From contig JACPZA010000005.1 in NCBI GenBank assembly GCA_016195715.1, positions 1 to 53,351 on the forward strand: a DNA stretch of 53,351 bases. The letters run 5' to 3'. Position numbers and translations under genes: made by a program. Position 1 is the first letter of the stretch; each line of letters begins with the position of its first letter. The notes under the pieces are model-generated. The model did no database searches, was not told the origin of the DNA, and saw nothing but the letters and a program-made list of their open reading frames with translations. Positions 16,335 to 23,800 of the stretch are shown here, in pieces. The DNA comes from Candidatus Daviesbacteria bacterium. Lineage in GTDB: Bacteria > Patescibacteriota > Microgenomatia > Daviesbacterales > UBA10151.

Positions 16335-17276
16335 ATGGAAAAGATTGAAAAGCTCGTAATTATTGGTTCTGGACCGGCTGGTTTGACAGCTGCAATTTAT
16401 TCTGCTCGGGGAAATTTAAATCCAGTTATGGTTGCTGGACGAGTGGCTGGTGGACAGCTAACTTTAACTACTGATGTGGATGATTTTCCAGGTTTTCCGG
16501 AAGGTATTCAAGGGCCAGATTTAATGGTCAATATGCGTAAGCAAGCTGAGAAATTTTTAACTCGATTTATTGATGAAGACGTAGTCTCAGTAGATTTTAA
16601 GCAAAAACCATTTATTATCCAAACTGAATCTCAAACTTTAAAAGCTCAAAGTGTAATTATAGCAACTGGAGCATCAGCTAAGTGGCTTAATTTAGAATCA
16701 GAACAAAAATTTATTGGTAGAGGAGTTTCAGCTTGTGCAGTTTGTGATGGCTTTTTCTTTAAGGATAAAACTATCCTGGTTATTGGTGGTGGAGATACAG
16801 CCATGCGTGAGACTCAGCATTTAGCTAAATTTGGTAAAAAAGTAATTTTAATGCATCGGAGGTCAGAATTTAGAGCTCAAGCTGCACTTGTTAATTTAGT
16901 TAAATCCAAAACTAATGTGGAATTTTTAATGAATTTTAACTTAGAAGAAGTATTGGGTGAGCAAAAAGTGACTGGAGTCAAGATAAAAAATGTAGAGACA
17001 GGTGAGATAAAACAACTTGAGATGGATGGAGTATTTATAGCCATTGGTCATAAACCCAATACTGATTTTTTAAAGGGGCAGATTGATTTAGATGAACAAG
17101 GTTATATCAAAGTTTTAGATGAAATTAAAAGTTCAGTCGAGGGAATTTTTGTGGCAGGAGATGTGGCAGATCACAGATACAGACAAGCAGTGACAGCAGC
17201 TGGAGCTGGTTGCAAAGCAGCTTTAGATGCAGAAAGCTTTTTAGAACAGCTGCATGTAGTAGAAGTGACTACTTAA
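16335..17276 (+). CDS. trxB: Thioredoxin reductase
   Basis: It passes electrons from NADPH through FAD and a CxxC disulfide to thioredoxin. The FAD site GSGPAGLTAAIYSARGNL opens the protein. The redox motif CAVC is at residues 134-137, preceded by the TGASAKWL segment. The NADPH-binding GGGDTAMRETQ and the C-terminal GIFVAGDVAD are in place. At 313 residues it is standard length. Nearby exported proteins with Cys pairs could use reducing power derived from it, but no thioredoxin gene is in the window. Confidence 0.95.
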   Translation: MEKIEKLVIIGSGPAGLTAAIYSARGNLNPVMVAGRVAGGQLTLTTDVDDFPGFPEGIQGPDLMVNMRKQAEKFLTRFIDEDVVSVDFKQKPFIIQTESQTLKAQSVIIATGASAKWLNLESEQKFIGRGVSACAVCDGFFFKDKTILVIGGGDTAMRETQHLAKFGKKVILMHRRSEFRAQAALVNLVKSKTNVEFLMNFNLEEVLGEQKVTGVKIKNVETGEIKQLEMDGVFIAIGHKPNTDFLKGQIDLDEQGYIKVLDEIKSSVEGIFVAGDVADHRYRQAVTAAGAGCKAALDAESFLEQLHVVEVTT

Positions 17277-17299
17277 TCGTTTTCTAAATCTTCGCTTGT

Positions 17300-17305
17300 T
17301 ATAAT
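17300..17305 (+). promoter_or_regulatory. -10 box for a leaderless transcript of the 17314-20217 pair
   Basis: A perfect TATAAT ends eight bases before the ATG at 17314, so the predicted transcript starts at or one base from the start codon. No good -35 box is obvious. Confidence 0.55.
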
Positions 17306-17313
17306 AAGCTCAT

Positions 17314-17844
17314 ATGCCCGATTTAAAAGATGTTAGTTTACCCAATCCTAGCGAAGTTCAAACAACTTCAAATACAATTAGAGATTTAGACCAAGAAGCT
17401 GATTTAGCTGAAGCAAATTTGCATCAAGGTACAGCTGAACAGTTAACCCAGGCTACTGGAGGATCTCCGGAGAAAATTGCGGCTTTTCAAACCAAACCTG
17501 CTACTTCCCAAACTGTACTCTCAAATCACAGTGGTTTAACACGTTATGAAATGAATTTGCCTCAAACTGAGTCTCAGATAACGAAGGCTACAGTTCAAGA
17601 TCCAAGTTTGACTCAAATCGAAAAATCTCCAAACCTATTTAGTAAAATGTTTAATAAGATTGGCGATATCATTAATAGTTTAATTATAAGGTTTAAAAGA
17701 GAAGGCGAGTTTGTAGTTAAGCAAGAAGGAAGCGACTTAGGGTTATATAATACAACAGTTCAAAAAACTAATATTCAAGAACAAACTCTTAATCGTTTTG
17801 GAGAAATAGTTAAATTAAGAGGCGGACAAGTCAAACAAGTTTAA
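17314..17844 (+). CDS. Unknown soluble protein preceding a VirD4-like ATPase
   Basis: The 176-residue product is polar and Gln/Thr/Ser-rich over its first 110 residues, with a helical stretch DLDQEADLAEANLHQ. Then comes an amphipathic segment NLFSKMFNKIGDIINSLIIRF (about 117-137) and a short C-terminal domain. No family is recognised. It is three bases upstream of the coupling-type ATPase gene and shares its promoter, so a role as an accessory or adaptor of that ATPase is reasonable but unproven. Confidence 0.55.
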   Translation: MPDLKDVSLPNPSEVQTTSNTIRDLDQEADLAEANLHQGTAEQLTQATGGSPEKIAAFQTKPATSQTVLSNHSGLTRYEMNLPQTESQITKATVQDPSLTQIEKSPNLFSKMFNKIGDIINSLIIRFKREGEFVVKQEGSDLGLYNTTVQKTNIQEQTLNRFGEIVKLRGGQVKQV

Positions 17845-17847
17845 ATT

Positions 17848-20217
17848 ATGGAAGTTACAGATCAAGCCACTCAAGCAGCGACACAAGCCGGAGCAACATT
17901 TGATCCCTTAGTTTTTTTAGGGATTATTTTTGGAGTATTAATTTTTTTTCTGATTTTATTTGGAATAGGTTATTTACTTTTTCCTTATTTTGTCGGTTGG
18001 TATAAGTATAGGAATAGAGAAAAAACTTCTTTGGAATTTGTACTCCTTCAAATCTCTGTCCCTAAAGCCAATGAGATAAAAATTGATGCAGCTGAACAAT
18101 TATTCGCCACATTTTATTCAATTAAATCAGGTGGGGGGATGTGGGGATTTTTGCAACCTCAACCCCATTTATCTTTTGAGGTTGTTGCTTTAAATGAGTC
18201 AATTAGATTTTATGTTTCCTGTCAAAAAAAGTACCAAGATTTAGTTGAAAAACAGATTAACGGAGCCTACCCAGACGCTGAGATTAAAGAGGTTCCAGAA
18301 TATAATATTTTTTCTGAAACTGGCCAAGTAGCTTATTCTATGCTTGGACTTCGAGCAGCGGCTTATTTTCCAGTTAAAACTTATAAAGATTTACCAACAG
18401 ATTCCATGTCTGCTTTAACTTCTGCTTTATCTAAAATGCAAGTTGGTGAGGGAGCAGCAGTGCAATTAATAATCTCTCCAGCTGATAATAAGTGGAAAAA
18501 TTCTGGAAAGTCTTTCTTAAAAAAAGAAAAAGATCCAGGTACAGGTGATAAACCCAAAGCTCCACCTGATGCCAAACAACTTGAAGCAGTGGAAACTAAA
18601 GTTGCTAAGCCTGGATTTAGTGTTGCTTTAAGAATCATTGTTTCATCTAGTTCAAAAGACGCCGCTAAAGCCCACTTATCTAATATTAGATCAGCATTTG
18701 AACAATTTAATGGTCCATTTAATGGCTTTTCAGCAGCTAAAGTTTCATCAGAAAAAGGTTTTATGACCGACTTTGTTTATCGCTATTTACCTCGTTATAC
18801 TAAACTGCCAGTTTTAACTGCAGATGAGATTGCTTCAATTTATCATCTGCCAAATAAATCAGTTGAAACTCCATTTATCTCTTGGCTACCAGCCCGTCAT
18901 GCCCCAGCTTCAGAAAAAATTCCTATGGAAGGCTTGTATTTGGGAAAATCTATTTTTCGAGGCACCGAACGTCCAATCTATATCTCTGAAACAGATAGGC
19001 AGCGTCATATGTATATTGTGGGAAGAACTGGTACTGGTAAATCGCAGTTTTTACTAACTTTAGCTTATCAAGACGTCTTAGCTGGTAAAGGAATTTGCTT
19101 TATTGATCCACACGGTGATGCAGCTGAAGAGCTTTTGCAACTCATTCCACCCCAGCGGGCTCAAGATGTTATTTATTGGGATCCATCTGATATTGAAAGA
19201 CCCTTTGGTATGAATATGTTGGAGTTTAATACTGAGCAACAAAAACACTTTGTGGTGGAATCAATCATTGGGCTTTTATATAAGCTCTATGATCCAAATC
19301 ATACTGGAATTATTGGGCCAAGGCTTGAGCATGCTGTCAGAAATGTTTTATTAACTGTCATGAGTAAACCTGGTGGGACTTTAGTTGAGGTGGTTAGGTT
19401 ACTGACAGATACTGAGTTTATTAAAGAGATGCTGCCATTAGTTCAAGATCCACTGGTTCGTCGCTACTGGACAGATCAGATTGCTCAAACTACAGATTTT
19501 CATAAATCAGAAACGCTAGATTACTTTGTTTCTAAATTTGGCAAATTTGTGACTAATTTGATGCTTAGAAATATTATTGGTCAATCTCAACCTTCTTTTT
19601 CTTTGCGTCAAGTTATGGATCAAGGTAAGATCTTAATTGTTAATTTATCTAAAGGAAAAATGGGCGAGGATAACTCAAACTTTTTAGGTTTAGTTTTAGT
19701 ACCAAGGATTTTAGCGACCGCTATGTCTCGGGCAGATATGCCAGAGAGTCAACGAAAAGATTTTTATTTATACGTTGATGAGTTTCAAAACTTTGCCACT
19801 GAGTCCTTTGCCAGCATTTTATCTGAAGCTAGAAAATATCGACTTAATTTGGTCGTAGCTAATCAGTTTATTGGTCAAATAGATGAAAATATTAAAAATG
19901 CCATTTTTGGAAACGTTGGTACAGTTATGGCTTATCGCGTTGGCGTAACAGATGCTAATTTTTTGCAACATGAGTTTGCTCCAGTTTTTAATGAACAAGA
20001 TTTAGTGAATGTGGAAGCTAATACTTTATATGTTAAGACTCAAGTCAAAGGTGAACCAGTTCCACCATTTTCCTTAAATGTCTATAAAGATATGAAGGCT
20101 TGGTACGGGATGCTTCGACCTGATATTGGTAAAGCAATTAAAGAATTATCAAGATTAACTTATGGAAGAGATAGAACCACAGTTGAAGCTGAAATCTCTG
20201 CTCGTGCTAAGCTGTAA
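17848..20217 (+). CDS. VirD4/TraG-like membrane-anchored P-loop ATPase
   Basis: Proteins of this type bind DNA or protein substrates and drive them through type IV secretion or related pores. Residues 23-50 form the N-terminal membrane helix. A large mixed domain follows, then the motor: Walker A GRTGTGKS (392-399), FIDPHGDAAEELL, and Walker B LYVDEFQNF (641-649). The SEARKYRLNLVVANQFIGQ segment fits the TraM-recognition region of TraG/TraD proteins. A Lys/Pro-rich linker near residues 215-245 separates the domains. No relaxase, VirB4 or pilus gene is near, so conjugation is not supported; CPR genomes often carry this ATPase alone, possibly for DNA uptake or pilus-linked transport. Confidence 0.8.
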   Translation: MEVTDQATQAATQAGATFDPLVFLGIIFGVLIFFLILFGIGYLLFPYFVGWYKYRNREKTSLEFVLLQISVPKANEIKIDAAEQLFATFYSIKSGGGMWGFLQPQPHLSFEVVALNESIRFYVSCQKKYQDLVEKQINGAYPDAEIKEVPEYNIFSETGQVAYSMLGLRAAAYFPVKTYKDLPTDSMSALTSALSKMQVGEGAAVQLIISPADNKWKNSGKSFLKKEKDPGTGDKPKAPPDAKQLEAVETKVAKPGFSVALRIIVSSSSKDAAKAHLSNIRSAFEQFNGPFNGFSAAKVSSEKGFMTDFVYRYLPRYTKLPVLTADEIASIYHLPNKSVETPFISWLPARHAPASEKIPMEGLYLGKSIFRGTERPIYISETDRQRHMYIVGRTGTGKSQFLLTLAYQDVLAGKGICFIDPHGDAAEELLQLIPPQRAQDVIYWDPSDIERPFGMNMLEFNTEQQKHFVVESIIGLLYKLYDPNHTGIIGPRLEHAVRNVLLTVMSKPGGTLVEVVRLLTDTEFIKEMLPLVQDPLVRRYWTDQIAQTTDFHKSETLDYFVSKFGKFVTNLMLRNIIGQSQPSFSLRQVMDQGKILIVNLSKGKMGEDNSNFLGLVLVPRILATAMSRADMPESQRKDFYLYVDEFQNFATESFASILSEARKYRLNLVVANQFIGQIDENIKNAIFGNVGTVMAYRVGVTDANFLQHEFAPVFNEQDLVNVEANTLYVKTQVKGEPVPPFSLNVYKDMKAWYGMLRPDIGKAIKELSRLTYGRDRTTVEAEISARAKL

Positions 20218-20251
20218 AATCTACCAAAACCTGATAAAATACCAGCAGTTT

Positions 20252-20323
20252 GGAGCTGTAGCTCAACGGTAGAGCAAATGTCTTATACACATTTGGTTCC
20301 TGGTTCGAATCCAGGCAGCTCCA
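20252..20323 (+). tRNA. tRNA-Ile (anticodon UAU)
   Basis: A complete 72-nt cloverleaf: acceptor GGAGCTG/CAGCTCC, D stem GCTC/GAGC, anticodon stem AATGT/ACATT with loop CTTATAC (anticodon TAT), T stem CCTGG/CCAGG with loop TTCGAAT, discriminator A. CCA is not encoded (CC then T). Most bacteria read AUA with a lysidine-modified CAU tRNA, so a UAU anticodon is uncommon. C38 in the loop is also unusual for isoleucine tRNAs. Confidence 0.85.
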
Positions 20324-20354
20324 CCTTAATTTTGTTTGGGTGAGTTTACACAAT

Positions 20355-20384
20355 TGGTCCTAGGTTCAAATCCTAGTCCGCGCA
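20355..20384 (+). tRNA. 3' remnant of a tRNA gene (T arm and acceptor strand only)
   Basis: CTAGG (20360-20364), loop TTCAAAT and CCTAG form a perfect T arm, followed by TCCGCGC and a discriminator A. The matching 5' acceptor strand, D arm and anticodon arm are absent; only 31 bp separate it from the intact tRNA-Ile. Such 3' fragments are typical leftovers of integration at tRNA genes, and a tyrosine recombinase gene lies 400 bp downstream. A deletion within a tandem tRNA pair is the alternative. Confidence 0.6.
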
Positions 20385-20395
20385 CAGGATAAGCT

Positions 20396-20769
20396 TTAGG
20401 ATAATTGGTCTACTACTGATAATAAATGTTTAGTATTTGGGTGATTAGGATCGCGCGCTCCTTCTATAATCGCAGTTCTAGCAATTCTCACAAAATCTGA
20501 TCTACTTTCAAGGGTCACAATGTCTGAATCACATATTCCACCATACTGTTGAGCAAGATTTTCGTAAAATCCAATTCTCTCAAATCCGCCAAATTCGTCA
20601 ACTACAGTTAAACTTCTAATGTCTTTGCTTGTTGAGTAGAGTAAGTATTGTCCAGGCTGATCTTGAAAACCAAACAATACAATACCACCAAGTGAGTGCT
20701 AGAATCCTTTATTTGTCTACTTAAAAGTTGATGAACCTGAGTAGGAATATCTATTTGACCTTCAGTCAT
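20396..20769 (-). pseudogene. Small unknown gene with a frameshift, downstream of the recombinase
   Basis: The likely start is an ATG at 20769, nine bases after the recombinase stop. That frame gives about 25 sensible residues (beginning MTEGQIDIPTQVHQLL), and the open 3' frame to 20396 gives about 95 more (LGGIVLFGFQDQPGQYLLY, then an Arg/Ile-rich helix and a C-terminal LLSVVDQLS). The two are offset by one base near 20680-20700, so the gene is broken or the assembly has an error there. Read alone, the second frame would need a TTG start with no ribosome-binding site. No family is recognised. Confidence 0.5.
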
Positions 20770-20778
20770 AAAGAATTT

Positions 20779-21648
20779 TTAGAGTTCTTCGAGTTTTACT
20801 TTTGATTCAGAAGAGCGGCCTTGAATAAATTGCAGATATCTTTCAGTGGTTGAAACTCGCTTATGACCAGCTAATTTAGAAATTAAAGTTAAAGATGTTC
20901 CAGAAGATAAATGATGTGCTACCCAAGTGTGTCTTAAATCATTAACTTTCGCTCCTTTAATTCCAGCCAGTTTAAAATAGCGATCAATAGCTGTTCGGAT
21001 ATTTCTCACCAGCAGTGGTCTGCCAGTTTTTGTGACAAAAAGGGCTTTATTTTGAGTTTTTGGTCTAACTTCTAAGTATTTTTTAACAGCTTCAACTGCT
21101 GGTCTATTAAGCGGAATAGTTCGCTCAACTGCACCTTCAACTGCTGGTACATGAACAGTTGTAGCATCAGAAGCTAGCTCTAAATCCTCAACTCGCAAGC
21201 TAGCAAGCTCTCCAATTCTAATTCCAGTTTGTAAAAGTAACTCAATAATGGCAAAAATTCGAAGATCACCTCTGGCAGCATCTCTTAGAGCTCGATATTC
21301 AATTTTTGATAAAATTCTAGGAGGTTTGTTTTCAAATTTAGGGTGCTCCAAAGCGGCAGCAGGATCAACTTCAATCAAACTAGAAGTTTTTAAGAACTTA
21401 AAGAAAGTTTTGGTGGAATTAGTTTTTCTAGAGATGGATTTAGCAGTATAACCTTCTTTGGAGAGCTTCTCCATAAAACTCATTAGGTCTTCAGTTTGAA
21501 CCTGATCTGAGGTTTGTTTATCAGCTTGGTTTAAGAAAGCGACAAGTTGATCAATGTCTTTACCATAAGCTAAGATAGTAGCAGAGGCACGGGATTTACC
21601 CTTTAAATGGCCCACAAACTGTTGATGGGCGTCTTTTAAGTTGATCAT
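20779..21648 (-). CDS. Tyrosine recombinase (XerC/D-like or integrase)
   Basis: It cuts and rejoins DNA through a covalent tyrosine link. The N-terminal SAM-like domain (residues 1-95) precedes the catalytic domain with Arg144 (TGIRIGEL), DLRH (Arg239), GHKRVSTT (His262) and the nucleophile Tyr271 (ERYLQF). The usual first His of the HxxR motif is Asn236 here, a change seen in some integrases. The 289-residue length fits housekeeping Xer proteins as well as compact integrases. The neighbouring tRNA remnant favours an element-derived origin; the position beside the FtsB-like division gene would suit a Xer role. I cannot separate these. Confidence 0.85.
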   Translation of the reverse strand: MINLKDAHQQFVGHLKGKSRASATILAYGKDIDQLVAFLNQADKQTSDQVQTEDLMSFMEKLSKEGYTAKSISRKTNSTKTFFKFLKTSSLIEVDPAAALEHPKFENKPPRILSKIEYRALRDAARGDLRIFAIIELLLQTGIRIGELASLRVEDLELASDATTVHVPAVEGAVERTIPLNRPAVEAVKKYLEVRPKTQNKALFVTKTGRPLLVRNIRTAIDRYFKLAGIKGAKVNDLRHTWVAHHLSSGTSLTLISKLAGHKRVSTTERYLQFIQGRSSESKVKLEEL

Positions 21649-21703
21649 ATCCCATATAATATATATAAAGGCTATAAAATGTCAAGATCTCAATCAATAT
21701 AAA

Positions 21704-22057
21704 ATGTTAAAAAAAGCTTCAATTGGAGTTATTATCTTGCTAATTTTAATAGCTCTTTTTGGCCTCACAAAGCAAATTACTAAAGCCCTGCAAGCTGGAA
21801 AAAGGTTAGATATAGCTACAGATGAGGTCAGCAAGCTTCAAGATGAGAATAGAAACTTGCAACAACGATTAAGCGAGGTAAAAAGTTTAAGCTTTATAGA
21901 GCAGCAAGCTAGAGATAAGCTCAATTTAGCTAAGCCTAATGAAACAGTGGTCATAATTCCTAAAGAGCAGATAGAAAAAGTTTTAGGTGAGAGTAAAAAA
22001 ATAGAAGATATTAAACTGACTAACTGGCAAGCCTGGTTGAAGTTAGTTTTTAAGTAG
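21704..22057 (+). CDS. FtsB/DivIC-type septum formation initiator
   Basis: These bitopic proteins link early and late divisome proteins. The 117-residue product has a basic N-terminus, one membrane helix (about residues 6-24, IGVIILLILIALFGL) and a coiled coil (TDEVSKLQDENRNLQQRLSEV). A conserved-type segment IEQQARDKLNLAKPNETVVIIP closes the family match. I placed the start at ATG 21704, just before MLKKASIG; an upstream in-frame start would add a segment unlike the family and overlap the divergent recombinase start. Confidence 0.8.
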   Translation: MLKKASIGVIILLILIALFGLTKQITKALQAGKRLDIATDEVSKLQDENRNLQQRLSEVKSLSFIEQQARDKLNLAKPNETVVIIPKEQIEKVLGESKKIEDIKLTNWQAWLKLVFK

Positions 22058-22079
22058 GCTATAATAACAATGTTTATAC

Positions 22080-22401
22080 CGCGGGGTAGAGCAGTGGTAG
22101 CTCGCGAGGCTCAAATTGGGCTCACTAAAGAGTAATTTTTAGTGATATCTTGGCTCATAACGGTGAAATCTTGAAAGTTTTAAGATAATACCGTGGGAAT
22201 TCCATAAAATTGGAACCCGTAACGACTTATATGAGGATTAAATTTAGTTTAACTCATTTTATAGAAGGTATCAGATAATCTGAAGTTAAACTTCTATAAC
22301 ACGCCGAGCTCCTGAAAAACAGGATGAAGGTATAGTCTAGCTTCTCAGTAATGAGATAGAGCATAATCTCGAGGTCAGTGGTTCGAATCCACTCCCCGCA
22401 A
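22080..22401 (+). tRNA. Initiator tRNA-fMet (CAU), interrupted by a group I intron
   Basis: The exons (22080-22111 and 22362-22401) join into a 72-nt tRNA that begins CGCGGGG and ends CCCCGCA plus discriminator A, giving the C1-A72 mismatch diagnostic of bacterial initiators. D stem GAGC/GCTC, anticodon loop CTCATAA, T stem AGTGG/CCACT. The anticodon stem reads CGAGG/TCTCG, so the usual three G-C pairs next to the loop are A-U, G-C and G-U. CCA is not encoded. The intron falls between U33 and C34. Confidence 0.9.
22112..22361 (+). other. Group I self-splicing intron in the initiator tRNA
   Basis: The 250-nt insert follows a U and ends in G, as group I introns must. An internal guide (GGCT of the 5' exon with GGCT-complementary bases at 22119-22122, with a terminal U-G pair) can form P1. 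AACGACTTAT (22221-22230) and TATAGTCTAG (22331-22340) contain the GACT/AGTC pairing expected for P7. No homing-endonuclease ORF is present. Size and placement resemble the small tRNA introns of cyanobacteria (IC3-like). Confidence 0.8.
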
Positions 22402-22430
22402 CATAAGTTAGTTCAGATTGTTGTAATAGT

Positions 22431-23093
22431 CTAAAGTTTGACCACCTTACAGATATTTTCAGCTCCAGTGAAAACAACTTGGGATTTGTCAAACAAACTA
22501 TTCAAGATAGGCTCTTCTTTTAACAGAGTTGAAGTAGCAAAGAGGAGCGTAATAAAAAAGATTATTAAGGACACAAATAATAACCTATCCTTTTTCTGAT
22601 ATGAGGCGTTTTGAGGAACAGGGCAATTATTATCACAGTTTGGGTCCCTGACTCTTCTTATAAGAAAAAATAAGGGTAAAACTAAAAGAACTACAGACAA
22701 TGCTTTTAATTCTAATCCCTTGAAGGGAAAAACAGCTAATCCTCCAGTAATTCCAACTAAAGATAGTAGTACTCCTGAGCAAATAGGACAGCTAGCTGCA
22801 AAAGCACCCACCAAAGTGCCTAAAACTGTACTGCCTCCCTCTTTTCCTCTCAGGTTATTGGTTTGGCGAAAAACATGAACAGTTAAACTTAAATCTAAAC
22901 CAAATAATATAAAAGCTAGGATGCTTGAGACTATATAAAACCAGATGTAAAAAGGTGTATCTGAAGTATTGGTCAAAAGAGTTGTGATACTTGAGGTTCT
23001 TGTCAGTAAAAAATTATAAAGAACAAATAAAGCTAGAGCAGCATCTAGTCCGATAATTGTATAGAAAGTGGTTGTTAAGAATCTTTTATTCAA
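22431..23093 (-). CDS. Multi-pass membrane protein with CPIC motif, partner of the Cys-rich protein
   Basis: The 220 residues show five or six membrane helices (about 7-27, 45-68, 92-112, 120-145, 170-190). SCPICSGVLLSLVGITGG places two Cys at a helix start, and a hydrophilic loop has NCDNNCPVP with two more. The protein ends ENICKVVKL. These Cys suggest a redox or metal role at the membrane. The gene overlaps the upstream secreted Cys-rich gene by four bases (ATGA type), so they are translated together. I know no name for the family. Confidence 0.65.
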   Translation of the reverse strand: MNKRFLTTTFYTIIGLDAALALFVLYNFLLTRTSSITTLLTNTSDTPFYIWFYIVSSILAFILFGLDLSLTVHVFRQTNNLRGKEGGSTVLGTLVGAFAASCPICSGVLLSLVGITGGLAVFPFKGLELKALSVVLLVLPLFFLIRRVRDPNCDNNCPVPQNASYQKKDRLLFVSLIIFFITLLFATSTLLKEEPILNSLFDKSQVVFTGAENICKVVKL

Positions 23094-23677
23094 GATTCAC
23101 CTCCACAACCATCAGAGTTATTTAATAGATCTACGATTTGGTTTGAGGTAAAGTGATAGCTTTTGACCAAATACTTTGATAGTCCCTCATAAACATACCA
23201 TCTCCAACACCGACAGCAACAATAACCCTTCTCGTTTGTTTTAGGCAGGGCATCATCTAATACCTTTTGTTCATCTTGAGTCAGGGTAAGAGTATTATCG
23301 TAATTAAGGAGTTCTTTAGCTAAGCTGGCTGGAATATCATACGGGTCAGAAGGTATTTGTGGAATATCCTGATATTTTCTTAACCCCTGAACCTGTTCTT
23401 TATATCTGCTAAAAATCATCTTACTACAACAAGAACCTTGGATATGTTGACCATCACTCATATTAGAAATAGAACTGGTAAACTGTTGGGAGCAAGATGA
23501 ATTACCTTGAGTTGAGAGTAGTTGGAACTTCTGCTCTAAGGGATTACTGGCTGTAATGGGTTTTGGTTGAGATAATGTTTTATTAGGAGTCGAAGGATGA
23601 TTGCTAGCTATTATTGCAACGACTGTCAATGCTGATATTCCTAAAAGTAGATAAGCAGAAAGGTTTTTTGAGTGCAT
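23090..23677 (-). CDS. Exported cysteine-rich protein with CCCRCWRW motif
   Basis: A membrane anchor or signal peptide (residues 6-24, LSAYLLLGISALTVVAIIA) precedes a soluble domain with GSCCSKM (about residue 82) and GYCCCRCWRWYVYEGLSKYL (about 152), ending in DGCGG. I recall similar proteins in CPR bacteria and archaea, without known function. The clustered Cys could bind a metal such as copper, mercury or zinc, or carry disulfides. It is coupled by a 4-bp overlap to a CPIC membrane protein, which points to a two-part envelope system. Confidence 0.65.
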   Translation of the reverse strand: MHSKNLSAYLLLGISALTVVAIIASNHPSTPNKTLSQPKPITASNPLEQKFQLLSTQGNSSCSQQFTSSISNMSDGQHIQGSCCSKMIFSRYKEQVQGLRKYQDIPQIPSDPYDIPASLAKELLNYDNTLTLTQDEQKVLDDALPKTNEKGYCCCRCWRWYVYEGLSKYLVKSYHFTSNQIVDLLNNSDGCGGES

Positions 23678-23763
23678 CTTTTAACTAATTTTAACATGGA
23701 AAAGTATTATGTGTTTTTAACTTATATAAAGTAAAGCTAAAAGTTCATTTTTAATCCCATAGT

Positions 23764-23792
23764 TTGACTAGATTAGTGATTTGAATTATACT
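23764..23792 (+). promoter_or_regulatory. Promoter of the RluA-family gene, leaderless type
   Basis: TTGACT (23764-23769), 17 bp, TATACT (23787-23792), then eight bases to the ATG at 23801. The predicted transcript begins at or next to the start codon. Confidence 0.7.
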
Positions 23793-23800
23793 GTTTAGTT

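Noticed and set aside
17848-20217. A conjugative element around the VirD4-like ATPase
   Set aside because: There is no relaxase, VirB4, pilin or mating-pair gene nearby, and flanking genes are housekeeping.
20324-20400. A permuted or split tRNA gene
   Set aside because: No matching 5' half with a GCGCGG acceptor strand lies upstream or downstream in the region. A plain 3' remnant is simpler.
22431-23093. Vitamin K epoxide reductase family for the CPIC membrane protein
   Set aside because: The Cys spacing and helix order do not match VKOR, and the loop Cys pairs are in different places.
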